Below are positions 1-7,969 of a stretch of DNA of 64,000 bases, piece by piece. A model generated the notes under the pieces. The model was not told the origin of the DNA. It ran no database searches and worked only from the letters and a program-made list of their open reading frames with translations. The DNA is from Hymenobacter translucens (lineage in GTDB: Bacteria > Bacteroidota > Bacteroidia > Cytophagales > Hymenobacteraceae): assembly GCF_020685205.1 (NCBI RefSeq), contig NZ_JAJERB010000001.1, positions 682,001 to 746,000 of the forward strand, written 5' to 3'. How positions within the stretch are numbered: the stretch's first letter is position 1; each line of letters opens with the position of its first letter. Position numbers and translations under genes: made by a program.

Positions 1-638
1 TAGTAGTCGCCCCCGATGGCGGCGTGGGGCACGTAGCTCGCACTCACGGCTACGGAGGCGTTGTTGGGCAGCTCCCGGGGAAAGAGCATGTTCTGCACTT
101 CCTGGGCAATTTCAATTTCCTTGCGCATGGCCACGGCCGCCAGCTGCTGGCGCACGAGCCGCTGGTTTTCGATGGCCCCGATCAGGATGTTGCTCAGCGT
201 TTCCAGAAACTTGGTGGCTTCATCGTTGGCGTAGTCCTGGTGCACGTTGCCGATCATCACATACGCCAGCAGCTCGCCGTTGTGAGGCACCGGAATCACC
301 GTTTCCAGGGCCTGCCACTCCGCCCCCAGGTCCAGATCGGTTACCCGGCAGGCGCCATTGGTGCAGTTCTCCAGGATGGTTTCGGGCAGGGAAACCCGAC
401 GGAAGTCGGGCAGGCCGGCTCCAAACGAAACCACGCACTGCCACTGCCCGGCTTCCTGCACGTAAAGCACGAGGCGGCGAATGTTAAGCTGCCCGAGCAG
501 GGTGAACTGAAAGATCTTGTACAGCGCGTCCTCGGTGGGGCCGTGGTTGATGGCCTGGGTGATTTCCAGCAGCGCGCTCAGCTCCCGCTCTTTCAGGAAC
601 AGGCGTTTGTCGGGAGAAGTCGTGAGCCTATCAGGCAT
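1..638 (-). CDS. GAF domain + SpoIIE-type PP2C phosphatase (partial, 3' end outside window)
   Basis: The reverse strand is open from an ATG at 638 to the window edge (212 codons, no stop), so only the N-terminal part is visible. Residues about 15-160 read as a GAF-like sensor (ALLEITQAI, then GAGLPDFRRVSLPETI). A linker with EIEIAQEVQNMLFPRELP follows, and then GGDYY, the typical entry into a SpoIIE/PP2C serine phosphatase domain. Family knowledge: such proteins (RsbU-like) dephosphorylate anti-anti-sigma partners in partner-switching or stress signalling. The start overlaps the end of the upstream OppC-like gene by 8 bp, so translation is probably coupled. The catalytic aspartates of the C-terminal half lie outside the window, so activity cannot be judged. 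Confidence 0.85.
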   Translation of the reverse strand, partial: MPDRLTTSPDKRLFLKERELSALLEITQAINHGPTEDALYKIFQFTLLGQLNIRRLVLYVQEAGQWQCVVSFGAGLPDFRRVSLPETILENCTNGACRVTDLDLGAEWQALETVIPVPHNGELLAYVMIGNVHQDYANDEATKFLETLSNILIGAIENQRLVRQQLAAVAMRKEIEIAQEVQNMLFPRELPNNASVAVSASYVPHAAIGGDY

Positions 639-1821
639 GGGAGAGTGGAGTTTTAGGATCGTAGGCGTCGCGCAGGCCGTTGCCGAGCAGGTTGAAGCTC
701 AGCACCAGCAGGCTGATGGCCAGCCCCGGCAGCAGGGTAAGCCACAGGCCGGCCTGGGTGCCTAATAGTTGAAAGCCTTCGTTTACCATCAGGCCCCACG
801 AAGGCGCCGGCGGCTGCACGCCCAGCCCCAGAAAACTGAGGCCGGCTTCCAGCAGAATAGCCGCCGCAAAGTTACTTGTCGCAATTACGATAAGCGGGCC
901 CGTCATGTTGGGCAGCAGGTGGCGGGCAATCAGCCGGCTCTGGGGCAAGCCCAGCACGCGGCCAGCTTCCACGAACGTCTTTTCGCGTAAACTCAGCATC
1001 TGTCCGCGCACCACCCGGGCCACGTCAACCCACATGGTCAGGCCCACGGCCACGAAGGACGTCCAGACGCCCTTGCTGTCGAGAGCCAGGGAAATAGCAA
1101 TGACGAGCATAATGCCCGGAATGCTCCACACCACCGTCATCACGCCCATCAGCAGGCTGTCGACCCAGCCGCCCACGTAGCCGGCCACGGCGCCGATGAG
1201 CATACCCAGGGCCAGGGAAATCAGCACGGCCACCAGCCCGATGCCGAGGGAAATACGGGTGCCCAGCAGCAGGCGGCTCAGCTCGTCGCGCCCGGCTTTG
1301 TCGGTACCGAGCCAGTAGGTCCGCCGTACGATGCGGTCCTGCTCCACCACCTGCCGCAGCTCGGCCGCGCTGCCGGCCTGCCCGGCCAGCTGAGTCAACG
1401 AAAACCGCCGGGGCACATCAGCCAGGGCGCTGTGATTCTGATACGGCTCCACCAGCACGGAGTCGCCCTCAATGCGGTAGGAGCTGATGGGAATTTCCTG
1501 AAACTGCGGCGCCCGGCCGTACAGCCAGGTGTGCAGCGGTCCGGCATTGGCGGTGCCGGCCGAGTCGGGGGCGGGAATGCGCAGGATGGTAGCCGAGAAG
1601 CCGGGCGGCTCCTTCTGCAGCTGCACCACGCCGCTGTTGGCGTCGGGCGAGGGGTCGGGCAGAATCCAGTAGCCGGCCAGTGCCACCAGCGTGCAGAGCA
1701 GGATAAAGCCCAGCCCGGCCATGGCCGGACGGTTGCCCAGCAGGCGCTGCCGGACGTAGTAGCCGGGCGGACGGGCCGGGGCAGCGGCACGAAGCGGCGC
1801 TATGGGGGAAGCAACGGCCAC
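631..1821 (-). CDS. ABC transporter permease, OppC/DppC family
   Basis: This is an inner-membrane permease subunit of a peptide/nickel-type ABC importer (396 aa). An N-terminal transmembrane segment lies at about 36-53, followed by an unusually long periplasmic insert (about 55-165). Then comes the conserved entry YWLGTDKAGRDELSRLLLGTR and the BPD_transp_1 core with five hydrophobic segments. The EAA loop is visible as EAGRVLGLPQSRLIARH. The start is GTG at 1821, two bases after the stop of the upstream gene (TAG-CA-GTG). The downstream phosphatase start overlaps its stop. No OppB, ATPase or binding-protein gene is adjacent within the window, so partners must be encoded elsewhere. Family assignment is firm; the substrate is unknown. 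Confidence 0.9.
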   Translation of the reverse strand: MAVASPIAPLRAAAPARPPGYYVRQRLLGNRPAMAGLGFILLCTLVALAGYWILPDPSPDANSGVVQLQKEPPGFSATILRIPAPDSAGTANAGPLHTWLYGRAPQFQEIPISSYRIEGDSVLVEPYQNHSALADVPRRFSLTQLAGQAGSAAELRQVVEQDRIVRRTYWLGTDKAGRDELSRLLLGTRISLGIGLVAVLISLALGMLIGAVAGYVGGWVDSLLMGVMTVVWSIPGIMLVIAISLALDSKGVWTSFVAVGLTMWVDVARVVRGQMLSLREKTFVEAGRVLGLPQSRLIARHLLPNMTGPLIVIATSNFAAAILLEAGLSFLGLGVQPPAPSWGLMVNEGFQLLGTQAGLWLTLLPGLAISLLVLSFNLLGNGLRDAYDPKTPLSHA

Positions 1822-1823
1822 TG

Positions 1824-2081
1824 CTACCGGGAGTTGTGTTCCAGAAGGCCCGCCTTGGTGGCGAGGTAGTAGCAGTCCCGGCAGATGGCACCAAAGGACG
1901 TGACTTCGTAGGCCTGCTCGGTGTCGGGGTCAGGATAAAAGAACTTCACGTACTGCTGCTCAAGCAGGCCCCGCAGGCCCTTTTCCACCTCTGCGGCGGG
2001 CAAACCGGTTTTTTGGGTCAGGTCGCGAAAGGAGGTAACGAAGTACAGCTCGTCGAGCAAGTCAAACTCAGGATCAGTCAC
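1824..2081 (-). CDS. small winged-helix-like hypothetical protein
   Basis: Predicted product of 85 aa: acidic start TDPEFDLLDELYFV, then a segment resembling a winged-helix fold (SFRDLTQKTGLPAAEVEKGLRGLLEQQYVKFF), and a short tail with a Cys-rich CRDCYYLATKAG. I do not recognise a named family. A transcription-regulator-like fold is inferred from the helix-turn-helix-like pattern only. The frame stays open upstream to 2180, but a good promoter -7 box (TACATTTG, 2120-2113) predicts transcription starting near 2106, so the GTG at 2081 is the likely start. The stop is 2 bp before the OppC-like start, making this the first gene of a three-gene operon. Confidence 0.7.
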   Translation of the reverse strand: MTDPEFDLLDELYFVTSFRDLTQKTGLPAAEVEKGLRGLLEQQYVKFFYPDPDTEQAYEVTSFGAICRDCYYLATKAGLLEHNSR

Positions 2082-2112
2082 GGCAAGGGCGGGAAGGCAG
2101 CAAGAAGGTAAG

Positions 2113-2148
2113 CAAATGTAGCGTTGGGCGGCGGTATTTGCGAAGAAA
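2113..2148 (-). promoter_or_regulatory. Bacteroidota-type promoter of the 2081-1 operon
   Basis: On the minus strand TACATTTG (2120-2113) matches the TAnnTTTG -7 consensus exactly. TTTCTTCG lies 20 bp upstream at 2148-2141, where TTTG is expected. The predicted start of transcription near 2106 gives a leader of about 25 nt. Confidence 0.45.
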
Positions 2149-2322
2149 CCGGCAAAGTAGCTCTTCCCTCCGCCACGCAACTACCTCCGAACCTGCTTTA
2201 CGGCGCTGCCGCCGAAACGGACCAGCCGCGGCCACCGCCTGCCCCGGCATTTACGCGCTGCTCTTCCCGGGCACTGCGCAGCAGCGCGCGTCAGTTCTTT
2301 GCGTAACTGAAAGCCTGGCGGC

Positions 2323-2817
2323 TCACCGAACTGCTACTGCCCGGGAGCCCTGCTTCGATTCCCACTCGACGTAGGTCAGAATCGACTTGATTTCGTCGTC
2401 CGACAGCTGGAAGCTGGGCATTTGCTGCTTCTGGTACTGGTTGAAGATCTTCACGGCGTACGCGTCGCCGGAGGCTACCAGCTTGCTGGAGTTTTTAACC
2501 CACGGCACCAGCCAGGAAACCGGGCGCCGCCGGGTGATGCCCGCCAGGGCCGGCCCTACCACTACGTCGTTGATGCCGTGGCACTGGGCGCAGTTGCCTT
2601 TGAACAGGGCGTCGCCCGAGGCTACCTCGGCCGGCATCGGAACGGCGGCAACTGCGGAGGTTGTGGAATCGGTGGCGGCACGAGCCGACTGCCCGCTGCC
2701 AGTGCCATCCGGAGCTCCGGCTATCAGCCCGGTCGACATAAAAAACAAGGCGCCGATTGCCCCGACGATCAGGACCATGCAAAGCGGCAGAATAAATCCC
2801 AGAGCGTTTTTATTCAT
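2323..2817 (-). CDS. membrane-anchored class I cytochrome c
   Basis: A 164-aa protein with an N-terminal hydrophobic anchor (residues about 6-30), a flexible Ala/Ser/Thr-rich linker (about 35-65) and one cytochrome c domain. The haem attachment motif is CAQCH at 76-80, and M133 in QQMPSF is the likely axial methionine. The domain includes GPALAGITRRRP, typical of small electron-carrying cytochromes. It should act in the periplasm as an electron shuttle to a terminal oxidase; the partner is unknown. It is a single-gene unit with its own promoter. The region upstream (2082-2322 before the next operon) holds no other gene. Confidence 0.9.
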   Translation of the reverse strand: MNKNALGFILPLCMVLIVGAIGALFFMSTGLIAGAPDGTGSGQSARAATDSTTSAVAAVPMPAEVASGDALFKGNCAQCHGINDVVVGPALAGITRRRPVSWLVPWVKNSSKLVASGDAYAVKIFNQYQKQQMPSFQLSDDEIKSILTYVEWESKQGSRAVAVR

Positions 2818-2854
2818 CGAAAGAGGGCAGCCGGGCTGCGTTGGTTAAGACGCT

Positions 2855-2885
2855 CAAATGTGGCCCCCGACAGCGGTATAAACAA
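2855..2885 (-). promoter_or_regulatory. promoter of the cytochrome c gene
   Basis: On the minus strand TTG (2885-2883) is followed after exactly 20 bp by CACATTTG (2862-2855), one base away from TAnnTTTG. The ATG is about 38 nt downstream. Confidence 0.45.
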
Positions 2886-2897
2886 CTAAAAAAGCAC

Positions 2898-4061
2898 TTA
2901 TATCCGCCCCAGCTGACGCCCCTTCCACTGGTATCCGCCCCGCAGCCCGAACAGCCCGGTAGCCAGGGCGTAGGGCGCGTATCCCAGCTGCAAAAGCAGT
3001 ACCCACCCAAGCCACCGTTGCCGGCCCAGAAACCCGAGCACCGGGAACAGAAACCAGGCGTCGGCGCCGATCTTCAGGGCCCAGCCGAGCCCCACCCAGG
3101 GCCAGAGGGCCGCATTGAGCAACGCCAGCACCAGCCCGGCTGTCAGCGCCACATTAGCCAGGAGTACCAGCACGGCGAGCTGCTGCGGGGCCGCTGCCTC
3201 GTAGTGCCGCCACTTGCTGGCCCACCGCACCCGCTGGGTCAGCAACGCTCCCAGGCTAGGCGGGGCGGGGGTCCGGACAATGGCCGCGGGGTTTTTCAGA
3301 AACCGGATGCTCCCGGGAAACTCCCGGTGGAGCTTGTGAAGCAGAAACTCGTCGTCGCCACTGGCCAGGTGGTCGTTGCCTCCGAAGCCCTGCACGGCCG
3401 CGAAGGCGTCGCGGCGGTACGCCAGGTTGGCTCCGTTGCACATGGTGGGTGCCCCGGCTCCGATGCAGGCGGCCCCCACTCCGACCAGGCCCGCAAACTC
3501 CAGCCCCATCAGCGCGTCGAGCCCCGAGCCGCCCGGCGTCAGCAGCACGGGTCCGCTGATGAAGCGTGCTTCGGGGTCATGGCTCAGCAGGGCGGCGTAA
3601 CTGGCTAGCCAGTCGGGGCTCACCCGGCAGTCGGCATCGGTGCAGACCACCCACGGAGCCCGGGCCACGGCCAAGGCAGCCTGGAGGGCCGCTTTCTTGC
3701 CCGTCGGCTGGCCGGGCTGCTCGCTTAGCCGAAGCAGCCGAAACGCCGGAAAAGCCGCTGCGGCCCGCTCGACCACGGCGGCGGTGGCGTCGATGGAATG
3801 GTCGTCGATGATGAGCACCTCGAAGGCACCGGGCGGCAGACGCTGCTTTTGCAGGTCGCTCAACAGCCCGGGCAGCGCAGCCGTTTCGTTGCGAGCCGCC
3901 ACCAGTACCGAGAACAGCAGGCCTTGTCCGGGTGAAACGGCCGGGGCCGGGTGGGCCGGAATTTCCGGCAGCTGCTCCCAGGCCCGGCGCAGCACCAGCA
4001 TCAGGCCGGCGTAGAGAGCCGGAGCCAGCAAAAGCAGTCCGCCAAGCCAGATGGGGCTCAT
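2898..4061 (-). CDS. membrane glycosyltransferase, family 2
   Basis: A 387-aa GT-A enzyme anchored by an N-terminal membrane segment (about 5-24) and C-terminal hydrophobic segments (about 295-375). Catalytic landmarks in order: FSVLVAARNE, IDDHS, the DxD-like TDADC metal site, GDDEF, and QRVRWASKW (QxxRW), as in processive or polyprenyl-linked GT2 enzymes. It probably transfers a sugar from a nucleotide donor to a lipid or polysaccharide at the inner membrane; donor and acceptor are not readable. Its ATG overlaps the stop of the flippase-like gene by 4 bp (ATGA), so the two are co-translated and may act in one surface-glycan or glycolipid pathway. Confidence 0.88.
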   Translation of the reverse strand: MSPIWLGGLLLLAPALYAGLMLVLRRAWEQLPEIPAHPAPAVSPGQGLLFSVLVAARNETAALPGLLSDLQKQRLPPGAFEVLIIDDHSIDATAAVVERAAAAFPAFRLLRLSEQPGQPTGKKAALQAALAVARAPWVVCTDADCRVSPDWLASYAALLSHDPEARFISGPVLLTPGGSGLDALMGLEFAGLVGVGAACIGAGAPTMCNGANLAYRRDAFAAVQGFGGNDHLASGDDEFLLHKLHREFPGSIRFLKNPAAIVRTPAPPSLGALLTQRVRWASKWRHYEAAAPQQLAVLVLLANVALTAGLVLALLNAALWPWVGLGWALKIGADAWFLFPVLGFLGRQRWLGWVLLLQLGYAPYALATGLFGLRGGYQWKGRQLGRI

Positions 4062-5056
4062 GCGGCCGAAGCCGGAGCAGTACCGGCCTTACGTCGCTGA
4101 AACACCTTTAGGCGCAGCACGAACAGCAGCCCCGCGGCGCTGGGCAGGGCAATGTTGATTACCCACAGGCTAAGGCTGGCGCTGAGCACCGGCAGCAGGG
4201 GCTGCCCCAGCAGCCCGAACAGGTGGGTGGCCGACAGCTCCCGCACGCCCACGTCGGCCAGGGCGTTGAGCGAGGGCACCACCGACTTCATCAGAAACGT
4301 GCCGGCAATGGCGGCTAGCCCGGAGCCCACCGCCGGCCGGGCCCCGTAGGCGTAAAGCAGCAGGCCAAACTGCACGCAGAACACCGCGTAGCGCAGCGCC
4401 GACAGCCCCAGCACGATGTGCAGGGCCCGGGCCGAATAGGTGGGCATCACGGCCAGGTAACGCCGGAACCGCCGCAGGGGCCGCACCAGGGTAAGAGCCG
4501 CCAGCAGCAGCCGGCTCCGGTACAGGGGCAGCAGCACGGCCAGGTTCAGCAGGGCCGTGGCGCCCACGATGCCCAGGCCGGTAGCCGGGTAGCCCTGCAC
4601 GTAAAATGTGAGCAGAAAGTACAGCAGTCCCGCCGAGCCGGCCAGCACCGTGACGACCAGCTGGCAGTAGCGACCCAGGAACACGGCCCCCAGGGCATCG
4701 AGGCGGCGGCTTTTCAGCTCGATGATGCGTCCGGCGTAGTCGCCCACGCGGTTGGGAGTCACGAAGCCCAGGGTCAGGCCTACCAGCACCGCCCGGAAGC
4801 TGCGCTGAAACGACACCGGCTCGAGGTGCCGGGCCAGGCGCCACCACTTCCAGGCTTCCAGCCCCCAGTTCACCGGCACCAGCGCGACGGCCGCCAGCAC
4901 CGGGCCCTGCCCCGCCCCGGTCAGGGCCGTGGCCAGCAGGGTGCGCCAAGCCGCCGCCGTGTCGGGCGCGGAAAAGACGGAATGGTATAGCAGCCCCAGC
5001 GTAAGGCCCGTAATAACCAGCTTGCCAGCAATTTCCAGCCATCGACGGCGCCGCAT
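4058..5056 (-). CDS. lysylphosphatidylglycerol synthase-type transmembrane (flippase-like) protein
   Basis: A 332-aa polytopic membrane protein of the UPF0104 / LPG_synthase_TM family, recognised from the N-terminal RRRRWLEIAGKLVIT, the pattern GLTLGFVTPNRVGDYAGR, and PSLNALADVGVRELSATHLF near the C-terminus. Relatives are the membrane half of MprF or stand-alone lipid/glycolipid transport proteins. No soluble aminoacyl-transfer domain is present, so lysyl transfer is not expected. I chose the ATG at 5056; the frame continues to a TTG at 5134 but without a better start. It is translationally coupled to the downstream glycosyltransferase. Confidence 0.8.
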   Translation of the reverse strand: MRRRRWLEIAGKLVITGLTLGLLYHSVFSAPDTAAAWRTLLATALTGAGQGPVLAAVALVPVNWGLEAWKWWRLARHLEPVSFQRSFRAVLVGLTLGFVTPNRVGDYAGRIIELKSRRLDALGAVFLGRYCQLVVTVLAGSAGLLYFLLTFYVQGYPATGLGIVGATALLNLAVLLPLYRSRLLLAALTLVRPLRRFRRYLAVMPTYSARALHIVLGLSALRYAVFCVQFGLLLYAYGARPAVGSGLAAIAGTFLMKSVVPSLNALADVGVRELSATHLFGLLGQPLLPVLSASLSLWVINIALPSAAGLLFVLRLKVFQRRKAGTAPASAA

Positions 5057-5078
5057 GGCAACTTCCGGCTTTTGCGCG

Positions 5079-5086
5079 TAGTTTTG
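5079..5086 (+). promoter_or_regulatory. candidate -7 promoter box for ruvC
   Basis: TAGTTTTG matches TAnnTTTG exactly on the plus strand, about 110 bp before the ruvC ATG. No TTG was seen at the right distance upstream, so support is partial. Confidence 0.25.
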
Positions 5087-5196
5087 TAGAAGGTGGTCGG
5101 GCAAAATGACGGGCGGGCTTAATTGAAGGAGCAAGTTACCAGTTCACAGCCAACGACCGGCTTCCGGCGGCCGCCCCGCATCCTGACTCAGACCCC

Positions 5197-5832
5197 ATGA
5201 TTTCGTCTCTCGCCTCTACCGATCTGCTGCCCAAAGTTATTATGGGCGTAGACCCCGGCACCCAGATTATGGGCTACGCCGTGATTGAAGTGACCGGTCA
5301 GAAGGTTAAGGTGCTGTGCTACGACGTCATCGACATGAAGAAGCTGGGCGCCAACCACGCCCTCAAGCTCAAGCGTATCTTCGAGCGGATGCTGGAACTG
5401 ATTGACGAGTACCTGCCCGACGAGCTGGCCATTGAGGCGCCGTTTTTCGGGGTAAACGTGCAGAGCATGCTCAAGCTGGGCCGGGCCCAGGGCGTGGCCA
5501 TTGCCGCCTGTCTGTCCCGCCAGATTCCCTACGTGGAGTACGCGCCCACCAAGGTCAAGCAGTCGGTAACCGGGTCGGGCTCAGCTACCAAGGAGCAGGT
5601 AGCCCACATGCTGCGCCAAACCCTGACCCTGCCGCCCATCGAAGAGGCTTCCAAGTTCCTGGACGCCACCGACGCGCTGGGCGTGGCGCTCTGCCACCAC
5701 TACCAGAAAGGCAACAACGTGAAGGCCGGAGGCAAAAGCTGGGGCAAGTTCCTGGCCGACAACCCCGGCAAGCTGGCCGCCCCGGTAGCCGGCAAAAAGG
5801 CCGTGGCCTCGCGGAATAAATCAGCGGCCTAG
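5197..5832 (+). CDS. ruvC: crossover junction endodeoxyribonuclease RuvC
   Basis: RuvC cuts Holliday junctions symmetrically, working with RuvAB in recombinational repair. The 210-aa protein has all four acidic metal ligands of the family: D19 (VDPGTQIMGYA), E80 (AIEAPFFG), and D156/D159 (LDATDALGVALCHHY). K119/K121 and the VTGSGSATKEQV segment match the DNA-binding part. The C-terminus (about 172-210) is a Lys/Ala-rich extension beyond the usual family length of about 160-180. The ATG at 5197 is used; an internal ATG (M16, 5242) is possible. It is divergent from the flippase-like gene. Confidence 0.95.
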   Translation: MISSLASTDLLPKVIMGVDPGTQIMGYAVIEVTGQKVKVLCYDVIDMKKLGANHALKLKRIFERMLELIDEYLPDELAIEAPFFGVNVQSMLKLGRAQGVAIAACLSRQIPYVEYAPTKVKQSVTGSGSATKEQVAHMLRQTLTLPPIEEASKFLDATDALGVALCHHYQKGNNVKAGGKSWGKFLADNPGKLAAPVAGKKAVASRNKSAA

Positions 5833-5904
5833 CCCACACCCTTCCTACTTCGGCCATACGTACGCCACCGACCAAGCTTCAAACTCCCGGACCTGGGCCG
5901 TGTG

Positions 5905-6246
5905 CTATTCCAGCCACTGCTTTACGTCGGGCTGGTCAGCGGCGGAGTGAATGAGGTAGCTGAAAACCGGGACGTAGCCGGCTTTTTCCAAAGCGATGAA
6001 ATAAGGCGCATAGTAGTCCCAGGCGAAGCCCTGGTGGCTGCCGCTGCCTTTCTCCGCCATGTTCCGGCAGCTGGTGGAAAGCTTATCGGCAACCAGCTCA
6101 GTGGGCTTCTTATCCTTGTTCTTCTCGTCGTAGTCCAGGGCCGAAGTCATGGTCAGAAGCATGTCGGTCTGGGCATAGCCTAGCGGCGGCAGGGCACTCA
6201 GCGCACCAATCAGGGCCCGGCGGTGAAAAGACGTCAGTATACACAC
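5905..6246 (-). CDS. small putative secreted protein, unknown function
   Basis: A 113-aa reading frame beginning with GTG at 6246. The N-terminus looks like a signal peptide (SFHRR then ALIGALSALPPLGYAQ, cleavage near residue 26). The mature part contains a charged stretch (LDYDEKNKDKKP) and ends FSYLIHSAADQPDVKQWLE. The hydrophilic mature sequence with two Trp and several aromatic residues looks protein-like, but I recognise no family. No ATG precedes the signal-like region, so the gene may be a remnant. It lies convergent to ruvC and just downstream of phzF on the same strand. Confidence 0.45.
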   Translation of the reverse strand: MCILTSFHRRALIGALSALPPLGYAQTDMLLTMTSALDYDEKNKDKKPTELVADKLSTSCRNMAEKGSGSHQGFAWDYYAPYFIALEKAGYVPVFSYLIHSAADQPDVKQWLE

Positions 6247-6313
6247 GTAGCAATAAGGAGCAGGATTAGCCCCACCAGCTACGCAGTGGGGGTCGGGCAG
6301 CCAAGCGGCCGGG

Positions 6314-7111
6314 CTAAATATCGATTTCCCCTTTCAGATACGTCACGGCGTAGCCGCTCATCAGTACCCGGTCGCCGCGCAGCTCGCACCACAGGTCGCC
6401 GCCCCGGGCCGACACCTGGCGGGCGCGCAGGGTGGTTTTGCCCAGCTTTTCAGCCCAGTAGGGCACCAGCGTCGTGTGAGCCGAGCCCGTGACCGGGTCT
6501 TCGGGCACTCCGACCCGGGGTCCAAAGAACCGTGACACGAAGTCCACGTCGCCCGAGCCGGGCGCCGTCACGATGACCGCCCGGTATTCAACTTTGGCCA
6601 AGTGGGTCATGTCGGGGTGGATAGCCCGGATTTCCGCTTCGCTGCCGTAAAGCGCCACCAGATCAGGGCCGGCCAGAATCTGGAGCGGAACTTGGCGCAG
6701 GCCGTCGATGAGGCCATCGGGGTGCTGGGTCAGGGGCTGGGGCGGGCGGGCCGGGAAGTCGAGGGTGAGCCGGCCGTCGGGCTGGCGCGAAACGTGCAGC
6801 GGGCCGCTGCGGGAGTGAAAGGTGAGCGTGTCGACGGTGGCGCCGAGGTGGTTGAACAGCACGTGGGCCGAGGCCAGCGTAGCGTGTCCGCAGAGCTCAA
6901 CTTCCACGGCGGGCGTAAACCAGCGCAGGTCGTACTCGCCGGCGGCTCCTTCGCGGGCTACGAAAAAGGCCGTTTCGGCCAGGTTGTTCTCGGCGGCAAT
7001 GGCCTGCATGGTTTCGGCGGGCAGCCAGGCCGGGAGCGGGCAGATGGCGGCGGGGTTGCCGGCAAAGACTTTATCGGTAAAGGCGTCGACCTGGTAGATG
7101 GGCTGGGGCAT
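6314..7111 (-). CDS. PhzF family isomerase/epimerase
   Basis: A 265-aa protein of the PhzF / YddE fold (two diaminopimelate-epimerase-like halves). Hallmarks: opening YQVDAFTDKVFAGNPAA; the catalytic glutamate E46 in NNLAETAFF; CGHATLASAHVLF in the first half; and PEDPVTGSAHTTLVPYW in the second. Members isomerise small carboxylic acids; only PhzF itself makes phenazine, and no other phenazine gene is present, so the substrate here is unknown. A TAGCTTGC box at 7150-7143 (minus strand) may be its -7 promoter element. Length is normal for the family. Confidence 0.93.
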   Translation of the reverse strand: MPQPIYQVDAFTDKVFAGNPAAICPLPAWLPAETMQAIAAENNLAETAFFVAREGAAGEYDLRWFTPAVEVELCGHATLASAHVLFNHLGATVDTLTFHSRSGPLHVSRQPDGRLTLDFPARPPQPLTQHPDGLIDGLRQVPLQILAGPDLVALYGSEAEIRAIHPDMTHLAKVEYRAVIVTAPGSGDVDFVSRFFGPRVGVPEDPVTGSAHTTLVPYWAEKLGKTTLRARQVSARGGDLWCELRGDRVLMSGYAVTYLKGEIDI

Positions 7112-7423
7112 GAGAAAGCGGAATAAGTTGGGCGTTGCGCCGGCAAGCTAAAGCATCCCGTGCAGCCGGCCCACCGCCGAGCTGAACTTTGCGCCTGCCA
7201 AGCGGGTCGATTCAGAGCTTCCGGCCGGAGCCACACATTTTTCACCCGAGTTGTCAGCGTGCTAACAAACTGAATTTCCACCACTTAATATTCTCTGCCG
7301 GTAGCCGGGCAATCCGATTTTCGAATTATTTTTAGGGCTACGCAACCTCGCCCTGAGCCCACTGGTCATGGGTGCAGAAGGTTTTGCAAAGCTTACTACT
7401 CTCTTCTGCTGCCCCGCGCCTGC
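7112..7423. other. intergenic region between phzF and the sigma-factor gene
   Basis: This is a divergent spacer of 312 bp. Apart from the possible phzF -7 box (7150-7143) and AT-rich patches near 7260-7340, I see no conserved motif, hairpin or reading frame of its own. The sigma-factor promoter should lie here, but no clear TAnnTTTG was found. Confidence 0.5.
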
Positions 7424-7969
7424 ATGCCGAAAATTGAAGAAATCCTGGAAGGCTGTCGGCGCGGAAACGCCTCGGCGCAGCGGGCGCTCTATGAGGCGCT
7501 GGCGTACCGCCTGCTGGGGGTTTGTTTGCGCTACTGCCCCTCGCGGGCCGAAGCGGAGGATGCTTTGCAAAACACGTTCGTCAAAATCTTTACCCGTCTC
7601 GATCAATACACCGGTCAGGGTCCCTTTGAGGCCTGGGCCCGCCGCATCGCGGTCACTACGTCGCTCACGGCTTACCACCGGCACCGGCAGCGCGGGCAAC
7701 AGGTAGAAGCTGAAGAAGCGGAGTCCGTGCCCTGCCCCGAGCCTACGGCCCTGGACCAGCTTTCGGCCGCCGAGCTGGTGGCGCTGCTCAACACGCTGCC
7801 GCCCGGCTACCGCACGGTACTCAATCTCTACGCCATCGAAGGCTACACCCACGCCGAAATAAGTGAGCTGCTGGGCATTTCCGAAGGCACGTCCAAATCC
7901 CAGCTTTTCCGGGCACGGCGCCTCTTGGAAGAGCGGCTGCTGGCCACCGACCAGATTGCACAATCATGA
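7424..7969 (+). CDS. RNA polymerase sigma factor, ECF type
   Basis: A 181-aa group 4 sigma factor. Region 2 is seen in YRLLGVCLRYCPSRAEAEDALQNTFVKIF, with the -10 recognition helix in GPFEAWARRIAV. Region 4 contains LPPGYRTVLNLYAIEGYTHAEI followed by the helix-turn-helix SELLGISEGTSKSQLFRARRLL. It should direct RNA polymerase to a small regulon, under control of the downstream gene. The two overlap by 4 bp (ATGA), the standard sigma/anti-sigma arrangement. It has no FecR-type neighbour, so it is not an obvious iron-starvation sigma. Confidence 0.92.
   Translation: MPKIEEILEGCRRGNASAQRALYEALAYRLLGVCLRYCPSRAEAEDALQNTFVKIFTRLDQYTGQGPFEAWARRIAVTTSLTAYHRHRQRGQQVEAEEAESVPCPEPTALDQLSAAELVALLNTLPPGYRTVLNLYAIEGYTHAEISELLGISEGTSKSQLFRARRLLEERLLATDQIAQS

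Noticed and set aside
6314..7111. Phenazine biosynthesis
   Set aside because: PhzF-family proteins are widespread isomerases; no other phz gene is present.
7262..7963. Possible minus-strand gene opposite the sigma factor
   Set aside because: It lacks any domain and the plus-strand sigma factor is unmistakable; an antisense regulator cannot be supported by sequence alone.
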